The translations under genes were made by a program, and so were the position numbers. Source: Elgaria multicarinata webbii (taxonomy: Eukaryota; Chordata; Lepidosauria; Squamata; Anguidae). Taken from it: a stretch of 64,000 nucleotides of DNA. The notes beneath the pieces were generated by a model. It had not been told where the DNA came from, did not search any database, and saw only the letters and a list, made by a program, of their open reading frames with translations. The stretch covers positions 93,648,181-93,712,180 of the forward strand of contig NC_086172.1 in assembly GCF_023053635.1 (NCBI RefSeq), written 5' to 3'. Shown here in pieces: positions 1-18,489 of the stretch. The first letter of the stretch is position 1, and every line of letters starts with the position of its first letter.

Positions 1-175
1 ACTTTGCTAGAAGTATGAATCTAAATGGGTGGGTGGTAAAGATAAACAGTCCTCATTCTCACAGACCTAACAACATTTAACATACAATCCTATGCAGGTT
101 TATTTAGATGTAAGCCTCAATGAGACTTACTCCCTGGTAGGTGTGCTTAAGATTGCTACCCTAGTTATCCTACTC

Positions 176-311
176 CAGTCTTCCCCAACCTAGTGCCCTC
201 CAAATGTTTTAGACTTCAATTCACATCAGCCCCTGTTAGTATGGCCAATGGTCAAGAATTCTGAGAATTGGAGTCTAAAGTAACTGGAATGCACCAAGCT
301 GGGGAAACGTG
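176..311. mobile_element. hAT-type palindromic MITE with 8-bp target duplication
   Basis: The left end CAGTCTTCCCCAACCTAGTG is an inverted match to the right end (reverse complement CACGTTTCCCCAGCTTGGTG). The two arms pair over most of the 136-base length. Flanking octamers TCCTACTC (168-175) and CCCTACTC (312-319) match at 7 of 8 positions, the duplication length of hAT transposons. Confidence 0.8.
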
Positions 312-1640
312 CCCTACTCTAATCCAACAGCTGTAGTTGGCACAGGAACACAGAAAGCAGAGTAGGGGAGAGAAATGAAACAAAGGTGAGAATAAAACAC
401 CCTTCACCTCCTGGATGGCAACTCCTGGACCCATCCCATTGTTTGTGGTTTGGTTACTTCTACTTTGCTATGTGGAAGCCTTTCTTTGCCTGATGTTTGG
501 TCTGGGATTATTTGAAACCTTAATTATGTATAAAGTTATTTATTTGCCACATTTTTTAGGGCATAACCCTTCAAAAGGCAGTTCAGATCATAAAAATATA
601 AAATACAATTTAAAACCAAAGTCATTGCATTGTTGAACAGCACTACTAATAATATTTTTAAAACACAGGCCTGGTAAAGGTAAAGTAATAAAAGAAAAAC
701 CACCAAAAAAATCAAATCATTCCAGATAGCTCAATTTTAGACCTAGAGCAATTAAATTCTCAAGAAAGCAATCCAAAATGAATTTGCTTTAAAATGTGTA
801 GATAAGAAGCCATTAACACCTCAATAGATGGTGAGGTCCACAACCTTGGGGCCACTACCAGGAAAGTCCTGTCGCACATGTCTGACAACTGAATTGACCC
901 TACATAGGAGCCCAGTCTCTGAGGCAGATGTTAATGAAGGTTTGGCTCTCAGACATTCTTTTTTCAGGTTGTACATAAGGGATTGCACCTGGAACAAAGA
1001 ATAAACTGGATAAGTAGTACTAATCTGAAGATAAATGCCCTTTCTTTTGCCAAGTTCAATCCTTTTACTTCAGAGGTTTTGCAGAATGTACCTGATTTAA
1101 TCCTGAACACAGGGGCATGGGGTATGAAAACCAAACAGTCCTTTAGTTTCAGCACTACACCAATTATGTTGTCTGCAGAACACTGGAAGGGCATGACTAA
1201 CTATTTAGTTCTTTCTGATGTGAAATTATAGTTGTAGGCCCTAGCTCAAACTGTTATATAAAGATAACCACGATGAAGCGAACAGATGAAAGTGGGCTAG
1301 AGTACCAAGGAAAAATCTCTCCACACCATGTAACAAAACCAAACTGATATATAAAGATGTATACATTACACTTGTTAATGTATTGTTTAAAATATATTTT
1401 GATAAATCCTGCTAATGTAAATTACTTATTTATCACACGTTTAAACTACCCAATAATTGAATTGTTCCTTAAATGTAACTGCTTGGTCATACTGAAATGT
1501 ATTTAGAGAAAACTGAAGCAACTTATACTACAATACTGAAGCTTTTCTTTTCAAGCAAGTTTAGGTACCTACTCTTCTTTCATCTCACTCTCCATTAAAG
1601 CTCATGAATACAATCTATTCCATTTACATTACTGAATGGA

Positions 1641-1663
1641 CCCTACCCCTAACCCTACCCCCC
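1641..1663 (-). repeat. Telomere-like G-rich tract (minus strand)
   Basis: On plus it reads CCCTACCCCTAACCCTACCC plus three more C. On the minus strand, which is the sense strand of C11orf58, it has four G-runs of 3-6 separated by TA or TTA. This fits a degenerate telomeric repeat and a G-quadruplex. Confidence 0.6.
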
Positions 1664-2073
1664 ACATCCACATCCCCAATGAATGGCTTCCCCGACAATT
1701 CCTTCTCCGGACCTTACCTTGAGGATGGGCTGTCTGTCATCTGTCTCTCCCCCCCCCCCTCACTCCTTTAACAGAAGTGCATCACAGCAGACAGCTCAGA
1801 TTGTAATGCAGGGCATAGATCCTAACGTGCTGCCCCTTTTGGGACATGAGCAAGACTAAAGGAGTTCCAATTCTCACTTTTTAATAATTACATCATTCAA
1901 AAGCCAAATAGAACGTGGCTTTAAAAAATAAACCACACATAAAGACTTCAAGAATCATTTCACTAATCATTTTAACAAGCCTAAGAAAAGGTTCAATAGC
2001 CATAATGGAATAGGAGGGAGACAGAATAATAATGCAGAAGTGGGTTGAGAACTAAGTTCACCCCCTGCCCAAT

Positions 2074-2079
2074 TTTATT
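2074..2079 (-). terminator. Candidate polyadenylation signal of C11orf58
   Basis: AATAAA on the minus strand (TTTATT on plus), about 190 bases after the stop codon. It is the nearest canonical hexamer seen. Further copies lie downstream (for example near 539-544), so alternative 3' ends are possible. Confidence 0.45.
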
Positions 2080-2268
2080 TTCATACTTTACAAAACAAAA
2101 TGGATACAGTCATGCTGATAAAAATAGCTTCATGGCATTGGGAATGCAAACACTATTCTTTCTCTAAAGGGCCTTATTAAAACCATAATAGAAAGGTCTG
2201 TGCTATAAGCAGTCCAATACTTTGCACTGTAACCACAAGGCTTACTTCACTTAAAGGCTGATTTGTAG

Positions 2269-8253
<5,985 letters not shown>

Positions 8254-8760
8254 CTTGCCGCCGACCGGATCACAGCCCGTCGAAGGGCCACTTCCCGGCC
8301 CTGCTCAGAGCTTCGGCGGCTTTTTCTTCTTCTTCCCCCTCCTCCCCCAGCGAGGCTTCACACGGCGCAAGCGCGCGAGAGAGAAAACGATGGCTCTTGG
8401 GAGTTGTAGTTCTTCTTTCGACGACCTGCGGCAAAAGCACCATCTATGGAAACTCTCGGGAAGAGAAAAACTCCAACTCCCACAAACACCTGCGGCATGG
8501 CACAGGGAGATTGTTTTTTTCTTCCTCCTCTCGCCTCTCTTCCCCACTTGTGATTGGCTGTAAGAGAGATGGGCGGAGAAGGAAAACAATTTCCTCGGTG
8601 GTTGGTCACTGAGTCGAACTTAGACCGCGTTTTCCCAGCGCGGAGCTCGGCGCTCATTTCTTGTACTCTGGAGTAGACAGTGGAGGCTGGTGGCGGTAAA
8701 TCCGCTCTGGTTTTCAGTTAGAACGAGCCAGAACTCTAAAGGAGTTATTCAGTTTGCTGA
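8254..8760. promoter_or_regulatory. CpG-rich promoter of C11orf58, possibly bidirectional
   Basis: A GC- and CpG-rich stretch directly upstream of the C11orf58 start codon. On the minus strand ACTACAACTCCCA at 8398-8410 fits the ACTAYRNNNCCCR motif (ZNF143-type) of housekeeping promoters. A related one-mismatch copy lies on plus at 8469-8481. An inverted CCAAT box (ATTGG, 8553-8557) and a GC box (GGGCGG, 8571-8576) follow. No TATA box is evident. In mammals an upstream SOX6 transcript starts close by in the opposite direction; that is inference here. Confidence 0.75.
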
Positions 8761-8944
8761 ACCTACTCCCTACTGACCCAGAAACACCCCAGTCTCAAAA
8801 AACTTACTATGAATGGAAGCAACTAGTAGCATTCTCTAGTAGTCACTGGGATTCTCTCCTGGCAGTCGGAGACTGGGTTGTTCTGTGTATGGAAAACATA
8901 TTTCATCGGGTTGGGTTAGATTGTGTGTGGAACTTACTTTTGAG

Positions 8945-9120
8945 TGACAGGATGTTAAGACTAGGAAGGAGGAGACCCAAGTTCAAATTCTTGCTCAGCC
9001 ATGAAGCTCACTGAGTGACCTTGGGCAAGTTACCATCATCTTCAGCCTAACCTACCTAACAAGGTTGTTGTAAGAAAACAGTGGGGACGGGAACCATGTA
9101 CACAATCCTAACAAAACAAG
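8945..9120 (+). repeat. CORE/MIR-like SINE, 5'-truncated
   Basis: GTTCAAATTCTTGCTCAGCC, GAGTGACCTTGGGCAAGTTA and CAGCCTAACCTACCTAACAA match the same family as the copy at 7598-7840. The head is lost or diverged. Confidence 0.72.
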
Positions 9121-9555
9121 AAAGCTATTCAGCACATACTGGCAATTCTCCACTTCAGAACCAACAGTTCAGACTGATATGGTGCTCTGCACAGGCTGAT
9201 AAGCCAACTGGCATGTTTAGATTTGGTTAAGTTACTCTTCTAAATGCATATGTATGATAAATACTTTGGTAAATAATAATCCTGTGTGATAATTTAAAAA
9301 ACTAACTAAATAACAGCCCACTTAGGAAAATATAGTCAGTCAATAACTATATAATGCAATGAGGAGAGACATGGAGACATTGCTGATTCCAGATAGAATT
9401 CCTGTAACAGTATTATTACACATGTACATTGTAGTCCAATGAAAAATTGTCTACTCAAAATTATGTCTCATTGAGTTCAGTGGGACTTTCTTCCAGGAAA
9501 GTGCATGCAGGGTTGCAACTTTATTCGGGTATTTGAATTATGTTATCACTTATTG

Positions 9556-9717
9556 CAAGGGTGCACAACTTGAGGCTCTCCAGATGTTTTGGCTTACAGT
9601 TGCCATCATCCCTAGCCAACACAGCCAATGGTAAGGGGTCATAGTCAAATTGTAGGTGAACACATCTGGAGGCCTACAAGTTTTTATTTATTTATTTATT
9701 CAAGTTGCCCACCCTTG
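9556..9717. mobile_element. hAT-type palindromic MITE with internal (ATTT)n
   Basis: Starts CAAGGGTGCACAACTTGAGG; its right end as reverse complement is CAAGGGTGGGCAACTTG. An internal CTCCAGATGTTTTGG pairs with an inverted match. A TATT tandem run lies near the right arm. Flanking octamers are poorly preserved. Confidence 0.65.
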
Positions 9718-10757
9718 ACTCTGTTGATCCTCGCAATTACAGTTTTTCCTTACCTTGCGCACAGCTTTTGAGAAGCTGGACAAGAAAAGCCACTCATCTG
9801 AAGAATAGCTATGATCGCTACATGTTCTCTTTGATCATGGATATATTGGGAGCCGCATCTGTTTTTTTCCTTTCCACAAGGGAGGGGGGAATGCACTGTG
9901 CAGACTCCCTTTTAGTCTTTCTCAAAGCTGGCTTTGGAAAAGATATGGGTTAGTCAGATGGTTTGTGCTTCTTCCCCTAGTCCCATCTGAGAACCCTGAA
10001 AGAATGGGAAAGCTCTTTCCAGGGTCTTGTACACTGCCAGAGCTTTGAGAAAGAAAAATCAGGGGACACAGACACTGAAAAAAGTGCCCTCCATGTCCAT
10101 CTTTCCTGTAGCTTAGAAGCAGTAACAGCTTACCATCAGTTTAACTCACTCTTCTCACAAAATGTTGTAGTTATAACAAAGCAATCAAAGCAATTCCTTA
10201 AATTGCAGTAAAAGAGTATTTTAACTCAAACCACAATAGCATATGAATGGTTGTATATTAGGTTTATTTTCAAACCAGAGTACCACAACAGGCTTTATGT
10301 AGTGTGGAGCTTAAGAAAATATAGTGTGTGTGTGTGTTGTAGGGCAGCTATGCTGTGATCTAACTCACAATTTCCCAGCATTCGTTTGCATGTGTGTGTG
10401 TGTAGATAGACCTTGGAGCATCACATAGCTAGAGCCTAAAGCCAAAATGGGCTGGGTGTTGCATTTTAGGGCAGTAAATTCTGGATTAAAATGCCCTCAA
10501 CTAGAGGCAGCACAGGGAGCTGCACACACCCAAGCTGGGCTGAAGGGTAAAACATTGAAAGATAGCTGATTCCTGTGATGCTATCCTTAGAGATCTCCAC
10601 ACAGGGAGAAATTTCCTCTCCTGGAAGCTCCTCATACAGAAAACTCTTTCCTCTTGGGGGGAGTGGGGAGAGGAGGCTCTCCACTCCCTCTCTGTGAGGA
10701 CAAAGTTTCTCTGGTGGGTAGGTGTGTGGGTGCACACATGCAGTCCTCAAGCCCCGC

Positions 10758-10808
10758 GCCAGGACCACATGTGGCCCTTGGGGCCTGAAAGGTTGCGCAC
10801 CCCTGCCC
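10758..10808. repeat. Truncated hAT-type element end
   Basis: CCACATGTGGCCCTTGGGGC followed by AAAGGTTGCGCACCCCTGCC. It is the terminal arm of a common hAT-like family, without a partner arm. Confidence 0.5.
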
Positions 10809-11198
10809 TAGAATATTCTCAGACCCATGAATTAAGCACAGGGCCTCTCTATCCAGGGAGAACCCATCACATTGCTCCCCTCTACTGGAATTTATCCAAA
10901 CAGCAATGCTGCTTCAGAGAGTAACCAGCATTGTGGCTGAGCGCAATCCCTTCTGATTCCCATCTGCAAAGAGATTGTCTTGTCTAGGGCTTCAGTCTAG
11001 GTAAGCTCACTTGTTAACAAGCTGCCCTAAAATGGAGCCAATACTCCTATTTGTTTCCAATGTCCTGCATCTAATAAGGTTCAAGTCTTCCAAATTTTCT
11101 GTGATTTGTTTGATTAGAAGCTGTTCTTTTACTGGGATTGGCAGTTGAATGACAGGCCACTGTGCATATATGCACAAATGCACTCATTTCATTTATTA

Positions 11199-11219
11199 GA
11201 TGATGATGATGATGATGAT
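11199..11219. repeat. (GAT)7 microsatellite
   Basis: Seven uninterrupted GAT units. Confidence 0.95.
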
Positions 11220-12071
11220 TTCAGTGTTCTAGTTCTTGGCTAAGCCCTAGAAAGCTCTGGCTCAAATTTTTCAAGATTTTCTCCTATATTCTTTTAAACA
11301 AAAACAGTACTGGCCATAAATATTTTTATACTTGAGGAGGGCTGGAGAACAGAGCGCTGACTTTGAACTTGGATACAGGAATCTGAACTAGCCTAGTGCC
11401 CCAGACCTATCTAGGGGCCATATAGGATTGCTCTCTTAGTGTATCATCTGTTTATATAAACTACTATGGTTATTGTTTCTGATCTATGCTGCGTACATTA
11501 ATAGAAGAGCAGGATAGAAATAGTTATTAACATTAACAGTAATTGAGCCTACTCTAGAGTAAATGAGAAAGACAATGTGAACATTCCAGCCTATTATTCC
11601 ATTGCTATATCAGATATGACGAAAAGGGAGTTCACTATGAAAAGCCCCTATCTGAGGAAAACTGCCTTGGCCATTAACAGTTAAAAGCATTTTCAAGGCC
11701 CAAGAACTATAAGGGATAGAAATATTCCCATTCAATAATGGCTTTTATATTTTTGAAGCCATTATAAAAAAGCCCTTCTTTAACAAAATAGGTTTGAACA
11801 CATCAATGCCGAAAACTACTTTCATATGTCTTGATTTCTTTTTCTTGAGCAGTACTTTCTTGCAGGCTACTTTCACATATCTTGATTTCTGTGCTACTGA
11901 AACAGCTTTTTATTAACAGAGTAAAGAAGAAAGAGTGTTGCTTTAGTTTTCATTGGAGATTGGCAGCAATAAAAAGGTCAGGAGTAGATGTATCTTTGAA
12001 AAGTAAAGCTCACAGCCTTGAGGAAACAGGGAGGAAATCTCAGGTTTCTTCCTCTTTATGATGACACACAC

Positions 12072-12205
12072 CAACCTTCCCTAGCTTGGTACCCTTCAGA
12101 TGTTTTGGACTACAACTCCAAACTTCCTGGCCATTGGCCAGGCAGGTTGGAGCTGATGGGACTTGAAGTCCAAACACCTGGAGGGCACCAAATTGGAGAA
12201 GGCTG
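12072..12205. mobile_element. hAT-type palindromic MITE
   Basis: The left arm CAACCTTCCCTAGCTTGGTA is paired by the inverted right end CAGCCTTCTCCAATTTGGTG. Length is 134 bases. Flanks ACACACAC (12064-12071) and ACATACAG (12206-12213) match at 6 of 8. It contains GGACTACAACTCCAAAC, a near copy of the ZNF143-type promoter motif. Confidence 0.75.
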
Positions 12206-12654
12206 ACATACAGCCATGCCTGCTCATCACTTGATGCAAGTGTGAATGAACCAACACAGATCAAACAGAGCAGAAAGAATATTCATATAATCCAGTGTCA
12301 AAAATACTTGCCAAAGGAGCCAGTTCATACATCCAGCTGCTGGTTGTCCAGGCCTTGTACACAACTGCCTGTTCGTTACTTAATGACTACAACATTAAGT
12401 GATGGCTTGGATGGGTGAAGAGAACTTTCATATCACCTCCTACACTGTTTTTCAGCAGAATCACTTAACACAGAGTGCCAGTCAAGAAGTGCCCAGTGCA
12501 GAGAAAACAAGTGATGTATACGCATACAGGAGTCATCTCAAAGGGCTGAGTAGCCAAGTGATGTGTAGGCTTCTGTGAACTGGCCTATTTTTTATTTCAT
12601 GTATTCATTATGATGGGTTGGATCCAGAGACCTAGGGCTTCTCTAAAGGAGCAG

Positions 12655-12737
12655 TTTATAGCACGCTCGTGCTGGCTGGAGCATGCTGGGAATTCTAGTC
12701 CATCACATCTGGAGAGTACCATGTTGGCGAGGGCTAC
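12655..12737. repeat. hAT-type MITE, right half
   Basis: GCATGCTGGGAATTCTAGTC followed by ACATCTGGAGAGTACCATGT. This is one arm of the 134-base palindromic family. Confidence 0.6.
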
Positions 12738-12930
12738 CATAGACACTTAAAACACAACTCAGCTGATGCATTAGAATAGACCATCAGATGTATTTTTGTA
12801 CACAGCAGTGAAAACTACAGCTGTGCGGGGTCAGCTTAATACAATTATGGAAGGCGACATGCTGCCATACCTCTCCGGGTGAGGAAAGTGAGGCCTTTAA
12901 TTTGATTGAACTGTTCAGCATTCTCTTACC

Positions 12931-12978
12931 ACCCTGGTATCCTCCATGTTGGACTACAACTCCCATCATTCTCAAATC
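12931..12978. repeat. hAT-type MITE, left half
   Basis: CTGGTATCCTCCATGTTGGA followed by CTACAACTCCCATCATT. It carries a full ACTACAACTCCCA motif at 12953-12965. Confidence 0.6.
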
Positions 12979-13325
12979 ACCATCAACTTATTGGTCTGCT
13001 GCTTTTCCATGGTGAACGATGTCAAAGGCGACTTAATGTCCCTTGGACATTAAGACATTAGAATAATATTTGGACACAGTTCTGTGCTTCAGGTTATACC
13101 CCAGCACTCATTTTAAGGGGTCCAGGAAAGTTACAAAACACACTACAATGCTATATCTCCCCTAAGGACTGAAAGCACAATGAAACTCATGTACATAAAT
13201 ATTTATGGCTATTCCCAACATAATTCTCCATTTGAAATTTGGACATCCTCTTGATATCTACTCCTGGTTTAAAAGTGAGGCAGAAAGATGCCAAATACAC
13301 TTGAATGCAAGAGATGCCTTAAAGC

Positions 13326-13560
13326 AGAAGTCCCCAATCCTTTGGGGTTAATGAATTTTGAAGGAGTTTTGTGGGTACTCTCACAAAATGACTGCTCATT
13401 CATAAAATGGCTGTCATGGTGGGCATGGTCACCAAACACTCATTTCTCAGAAATGGGTGAGACTAAAAGAAAAGGAACCTAATACAAGGCAGAGGTTGGA
13501 TCTGAGCTCTAAAATGCAAAACCACTCTTTGGAACCCAGATAACGATGGCACTGGAAGGC
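13326..13560. repeat. Interspersed repeat, probably DNA-transposon derived
   Basis: Begins AGTCCCCAATCCTTTGGGG and contains GGGCATGGTCACCAAA, a pattern I associate with a short non-autonomous element. The right boundary is not clear. Confidence 0.4.
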
Positions 13561-14639
13561 GAGACTTCACTTTGCAGCATACCAGCTTCCCAGTTTAAAA
13601 TACGCGCACACACATGTGATTTTTTAAAATAAATAAAAACAAAATAAAATCAGAAGGTTCAAGGACCAAATGGGCTTATGGGCAACACACTGGAGATCCA
13701 AGTACTAAAGGCTGAGTATTGGAATTAAAGTTGGTGGGCCTATTCTGGCTAGAATTCAATGCAATTTCAAGCACCAGCTTGACCTCTACATCCATTTTCA
13801 AGAGGACCTGGAATGCTTCAAACTAATTGTAATGTTGTATTTATGCATTGTGTTTGTTTAATTAAAATGTTACTAGACCACCCTTTGGGCATAAGAGAGG
13901 CTTCTTGGCCACGGTGCTTTACCCGCACAACTGCTTTTGTTCCAAAGTGCTGAGCAAGGCCCAACATTCAGCCCTACCTTTTGTATAAACGCAATCAAGG
14001 TTGGGCATGTCTTGTGTCAGCCCTACCCCACTCCTGAGATCTCCAGTCCAGCAGCTGCAAACACATTACTTCTCAAAATTGTTTCCATGGCTTTGGGAAC
14101 TACAATTCTACTTGCAGCGTCAGGGTTCTTTAACTTGCTGAATCAAGACATCTGAAGCATAACCATCTTATATGCAATTGGACACAGAATAGCCTCACTT
14201 AAGAATGTGAAAGGGGGAAAATCTACATAAGGAAGGCAAAGGCCATCAGGCCACAAATAACTTTGCCCTTTCTATTAGCTACACTTCACACTGAGTTCCC
14301 TCCGTCTCTCTGACACATCCCTGGCTCTTGCTCCTACTATAAATCAAGGGCATGTTTGAGCTTCCTACTGTCTTCTGCATTCCTTGATAGCCTGTCCCAC
14401 ATTATACTGCATTTCAGTGTAAAGCAACTCGTTCTTAGAACACTGTTTCACTAGAGAGGTTTTGTGATGGCAACATATTTTTGAGAAGGATAACAATTTG
14501 TCTGGTGCCAAAGGAGATGTGATTATGAGAGATCAGTGATTAGGATCTCCTGGAGAGGTTTGGGGGAGAAATTTGGCAAAGTTGCTAATAGGCTGACATA
14601 CCAGTAGGCAGAGTGAAATTTGGAATGCCATTAAAAAGT

Positions 14640-14830
14640 GGCAAAATGTATTTATTTATTTTTACATGTGTTATGCTGCTCCATAATATAAGGTCCTTTG
14701 GGTGGTTTGCAATAAATAAACAAAAACAATTGAGAATTCAGAACAGAGTATTAAATCATAAAACAATGCAACATAAAATACAATAAGAGCAACCCCAAAA
14801 TTAAAACACAGGTTTTAAACTGGAGAGGCC
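14640..14830 (-). repeat. Interspersed repeat 3' portion, minus orientation
   Basis: A TATTTATTTATTTTTACATG start, a degenerate block, then an A-rich stretch of short AAAACAAT/AATAAAA runs. This layout is shared with the minus copy near 25690. Confidence 0.45.
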
Positions 14831-16394
14831 CAGATTACATGAGTTATTCAAAATATCACTCATTGTCAGCCTTGTGACAGAAAGCTTTGAAATCAGGGCT
14901 ACATACTGCCACAGAAATTAGAATCATTGAACATAGTGGGACTTTGGCTCATTGGCTCAGGCTGCATGGATGTGGAACTCCCAAGCCTTATAAATATTAG
15001 CAGGTAGGGTGGATCGTGCTAGAGGTTTATAAAGTTAAATGATACTCTCCCCTCCAAACCTGTTTATATCATACATCTAGAATTTCTTTTTTACAGAACA
15101 GAAAATTAATTTGAAGGAGTCATTGCTACAAGATGAAGTGATGGCTAATGGGGAGATTAGACATGGAGGTTAAGGCTATCAGCCTTTCTTGTTAATGTCT
15201 ATGGACAACCTGGTACATCCAGGGCCAGGCAAAGCTGGTAATAGGGCCGGGCCAGATAGGAAATGTAGGCCCCATTTCAAACTGTTCGTTAAGTATTTTT
15301 TAAGCAGTTCTAAATACTGATCATTATTTTAAACCTACTGATTAGTATTTTTTACAGATTTTGTAGCCCTTCTTTTTTACCATCCTGTATTTTTATTAAC
15401 GTCTGTGTGCTTATATGCTAGTCTGTTGATGGTAGTCTGTTGACTGTAAATAAAGATTGATTGATTGACATATGAACTAGAACGATTTATAAAAAAAGGT
15501 AATGGCAAGCACTTTTATTCAAGATGTATATAAGACATCACTTCTTCAAAATTCTTCAGAAATGCTTTACGTGCTTTTCTTTGGGCAAATTCATCATCAA
15601 GAACAGAAAAATCAAGCAACTTTGCCAAGGGGGACTCGGAGTATGCCCTCTCAAAATCATAGGCCCATGCCAACTGGCCCCACTGCCCAGCCCTGGGTAC
15701 ATCCCATTGTCAATAAGACCAGGGTATTGCCCCATTTTGATTTGTAACCAAAAGCTGGCAGACCTGAGATAGCCTGTGCCCATAGTATTTTCTAAGTATC
15801 TGTGATCAACCAGGAAGTGAAATCCTTGGGGTTTCCCTTACTCAGAAGTAAGGGAATTCTAAGCACTCATGCTGTATTTCTTTTCTTTTCTCTCTCTGAA
15901 TCCATCCATTTCACCTCTGTGATCCATCATTTTCACCAGCACTTGAGCTTTCCCTTCTTATATAGCTTCCCAACCCCCTGCCACTGCATAGCACCTCTTC
16001 CCACTCCCTATTTGCCAGACATTAATTTACCCAATTCCAGACTTTCTCTAGCTCTATATTAGCCCTATTAGAACTAGTATACTGGTCCATGTACTAGTGG
16101 ATTTGTATATTGATGAAGCTGTTTTTCTCTTTTGCAACATATGTGCATGTGTGTGTTAAAAATAAAGCCTATCACTTTGGACTTGGGTGGTTGTTTGAGC
16201 TCGTTTTCCAGTACTTAATCCCAACATTGCTGAAGTGCACAAATGTGAGTGCATTATGGAAAAGATCCCTCCATTCCCACATTTGTCATTACACATGCAA
16301 GTTTGCATACTGTATGTGTGTGAATGAAGGCATGTAGCAACAGTGGGGAACCACAGCCTTGAGTCTCTGGTTGTGGACTTCCTAGAAGCTTCTG

Positions 16395-16480
16395 GTTACC
16401 CCTTATGGGAAGCAGGATGATGGATTAAACAGACCTTTGGAAGCATCCAGCAGGACTCCTCTTTCATTCTTATGAATGGG
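16395..16480 (+). repeat. CR1 LINE 3' tail fragment
   Basis: GAAGCAGGATGATGGATTAA, CAGACCTTTGG, ATCCAGCAGGACTCCTCTTT and a terminal CATTCTTATGA correspond to the end of the CR1 at 22563-24275. Confidence 0.6.
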
Positions 16481-18209
16481 TCTATTGTATTTCTATTGTA
16501 CAGGAGCATTGTTGAATAATAATCTAATGTGAAGCATATGGAAGATGCGTTATGAAATTCTGGTGCTCTGCAGCTGATCCAAAACCCATTCAAAGCAGTA
16601 CATTCCTGGTAAACTTCACAAACTTTGGGATTTCAACTTCAGGGCAGAAGGATTTCAAGCTAGATGGTACATATAGACTGGTCATTTCTCAGCGAGGTTT
16701 CCAATGGCCACCCTTTCCTAATGAAGCAAGAACCCAAATTGGCAAGAGGTGCCATTTTCTTGCAAGGAAGTAATTTGCTGCATTTTCTCAGGGTTTTGAG
16801 TGAAGCATACATTTGGCACCTGTGCTTTGTAACTGGCGTTGCACAATGCCACTGTGGACAGATGGGCAGAGGTGCTGGCATGCCAGCAAGCCTAGCATAG
16901 GCACCAAGGGGTCAGATTTCTCTCCAGGAATGTTGAAACATCAGCACATGTAGAACTTGGTATCTGAAGCACACGTGTTTCTTGGCAACAGCAAAGTTTC
17001 CTGCTGAATATCTTGGCATGGAAGGCAAGGAAATTCAGTGCACTTTCAGGGCTTCCGTGGCTCTCCACACCATGGGAACACATATAATTTCTGCCATCAT
17101 TGCTCTATGACTATAAACAGAAAAGGAACTGTATTTTGCAAATTAGACTTCCTTAAATAATAGATGAAGAACTGTTAAAATGCCATCATAGCTTTCACGG
17201 ACTATGACTCTTTTATTAGTTAATGGTTGGTTTATTCTGGTCAGAGAGCACTAGAAAGTGTGGTTTGGCATTCAACGCCAACAGCAAATGTCACCGTTTA
17301 AAACTTTGCTCCAGTTCTTTCGCCTGTTTTAATCCCCCGCCCCAAATTTTAATCCCTCTCTCCTCTTCAAGAAATGAGGCATTTTGTGCACACACAAAAG
17401 TGATAAAAAAAAAAACTTTTAAAAAAACTTGAGGGCATTCCTTTATTTTTGCTGAAGGCAATTCTGCATGGTTTATTTCCATTTATTTACTTTTTTCCTC
17501 AGGAATTACAGTAAAGGTTTTCTATTTCATCCATTACAGCACAGTGTTTTTCACATTTGAATAGCTGCATCAATATGAATCCTTTATAAGAACCTTAAAA
17601 AACAAACTTTGCCAAGTCCCAGAATACAGAAGCTAATTCAGAACCCCAGTACTCAGCTGCCTCATGAATAAGGGAGACTGTGTGGCTGATACTTTGAAGC
17701 TGTAGCTGTTAAACCATACAGAATATTTACCTCAATAAATCATTATAAGAAACTAAGGTACAATTATACCCACAGAGAAATAAAATTCAAAACACTGATT
17801 TATGTGGTTCAGTTGCCTGTTCTCCTTTCCATCATGTTTTGAATTTTATGCATGTTTGTCATCTTTGGCTGTTTCCATGTGTCTTTAAACTAATGGGCCC
17901 TGCCTTTTTTAACATTGCTCATTAGGGTTGTTATTTCACTTTGACATCTAGGCATGATTTGCACAGCGCACAAAGTTTTGCATCTAAAGTTAACTCTACC
18001 TGAAGCTATAGACCAAATAAATAGTAAAATAAAATAAAATGGAAAATGGACTTAATTTATTTCACATTCTGTGAGGGATTACTCAACTTCATTTTTTTAT
18101 TATTTAAGCAAAAATGCCATCTTTGTTGAGGTTTTCGTTTGGGAAACTGAAGTTTCCAAATCATGAGAATCTGAAACAAAGGAGCTATATTGCATGCTGA
18201 AACAAAGGA

Positions 18210-18420
18210 ACTGAACAGGAGAGGTCATAACTCAGTGCTAGAGTACCTGATTTGCATGCAGAAGGTCCCAGATTCGATCCCCAGGATCTTCAGGTAGGGC
18301 TGGGCAAACTCCTGCCTGAAACCCTGGAGAGCCTGAAACCCTGCTGCCAGTCAGCAATGACAATACTGAGTTTAGATGGACCAATGGCCTGACTCAATAT
18401 AAGAAAGCTTCCTATGTTGA
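18210..18420 (+). repeat. tRNA-derived SINE
   Basis: Box A-like AACTCAGTGCTAGAGTACC and box B-like GGTCCCAGATTCGATCCC are followed by GGTAGGGCTGGGCAAACTCC. The tail reads AGATGGACCAATGGCCTGAC and AAGCTTCCTATGTTGAT. It is a nearly full-length copy, distinct from the CORE-like SINE. Confidence 0.78.
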
Positions 18421-18489
18421 TATGATGCTCTGATAGCCCATTACAACAACAACATATTGTTGTTACTGTTACTGTTACTACTACTACTA

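Larger units (their letters stand above)
1..2268. other. 3'-UTR and downstream flank of C11orf58
   Basis: AT-rich sequence without a supported gene. It contains a short fold-back repeat fragment (about 108-165), one hAT-type MITE, and a C-rich telomere-like tract at 1641-1663. By mammalian synteny PLEKHA7 would be expected further left, but none of its exons was recognised here. Confidence 0.6.
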
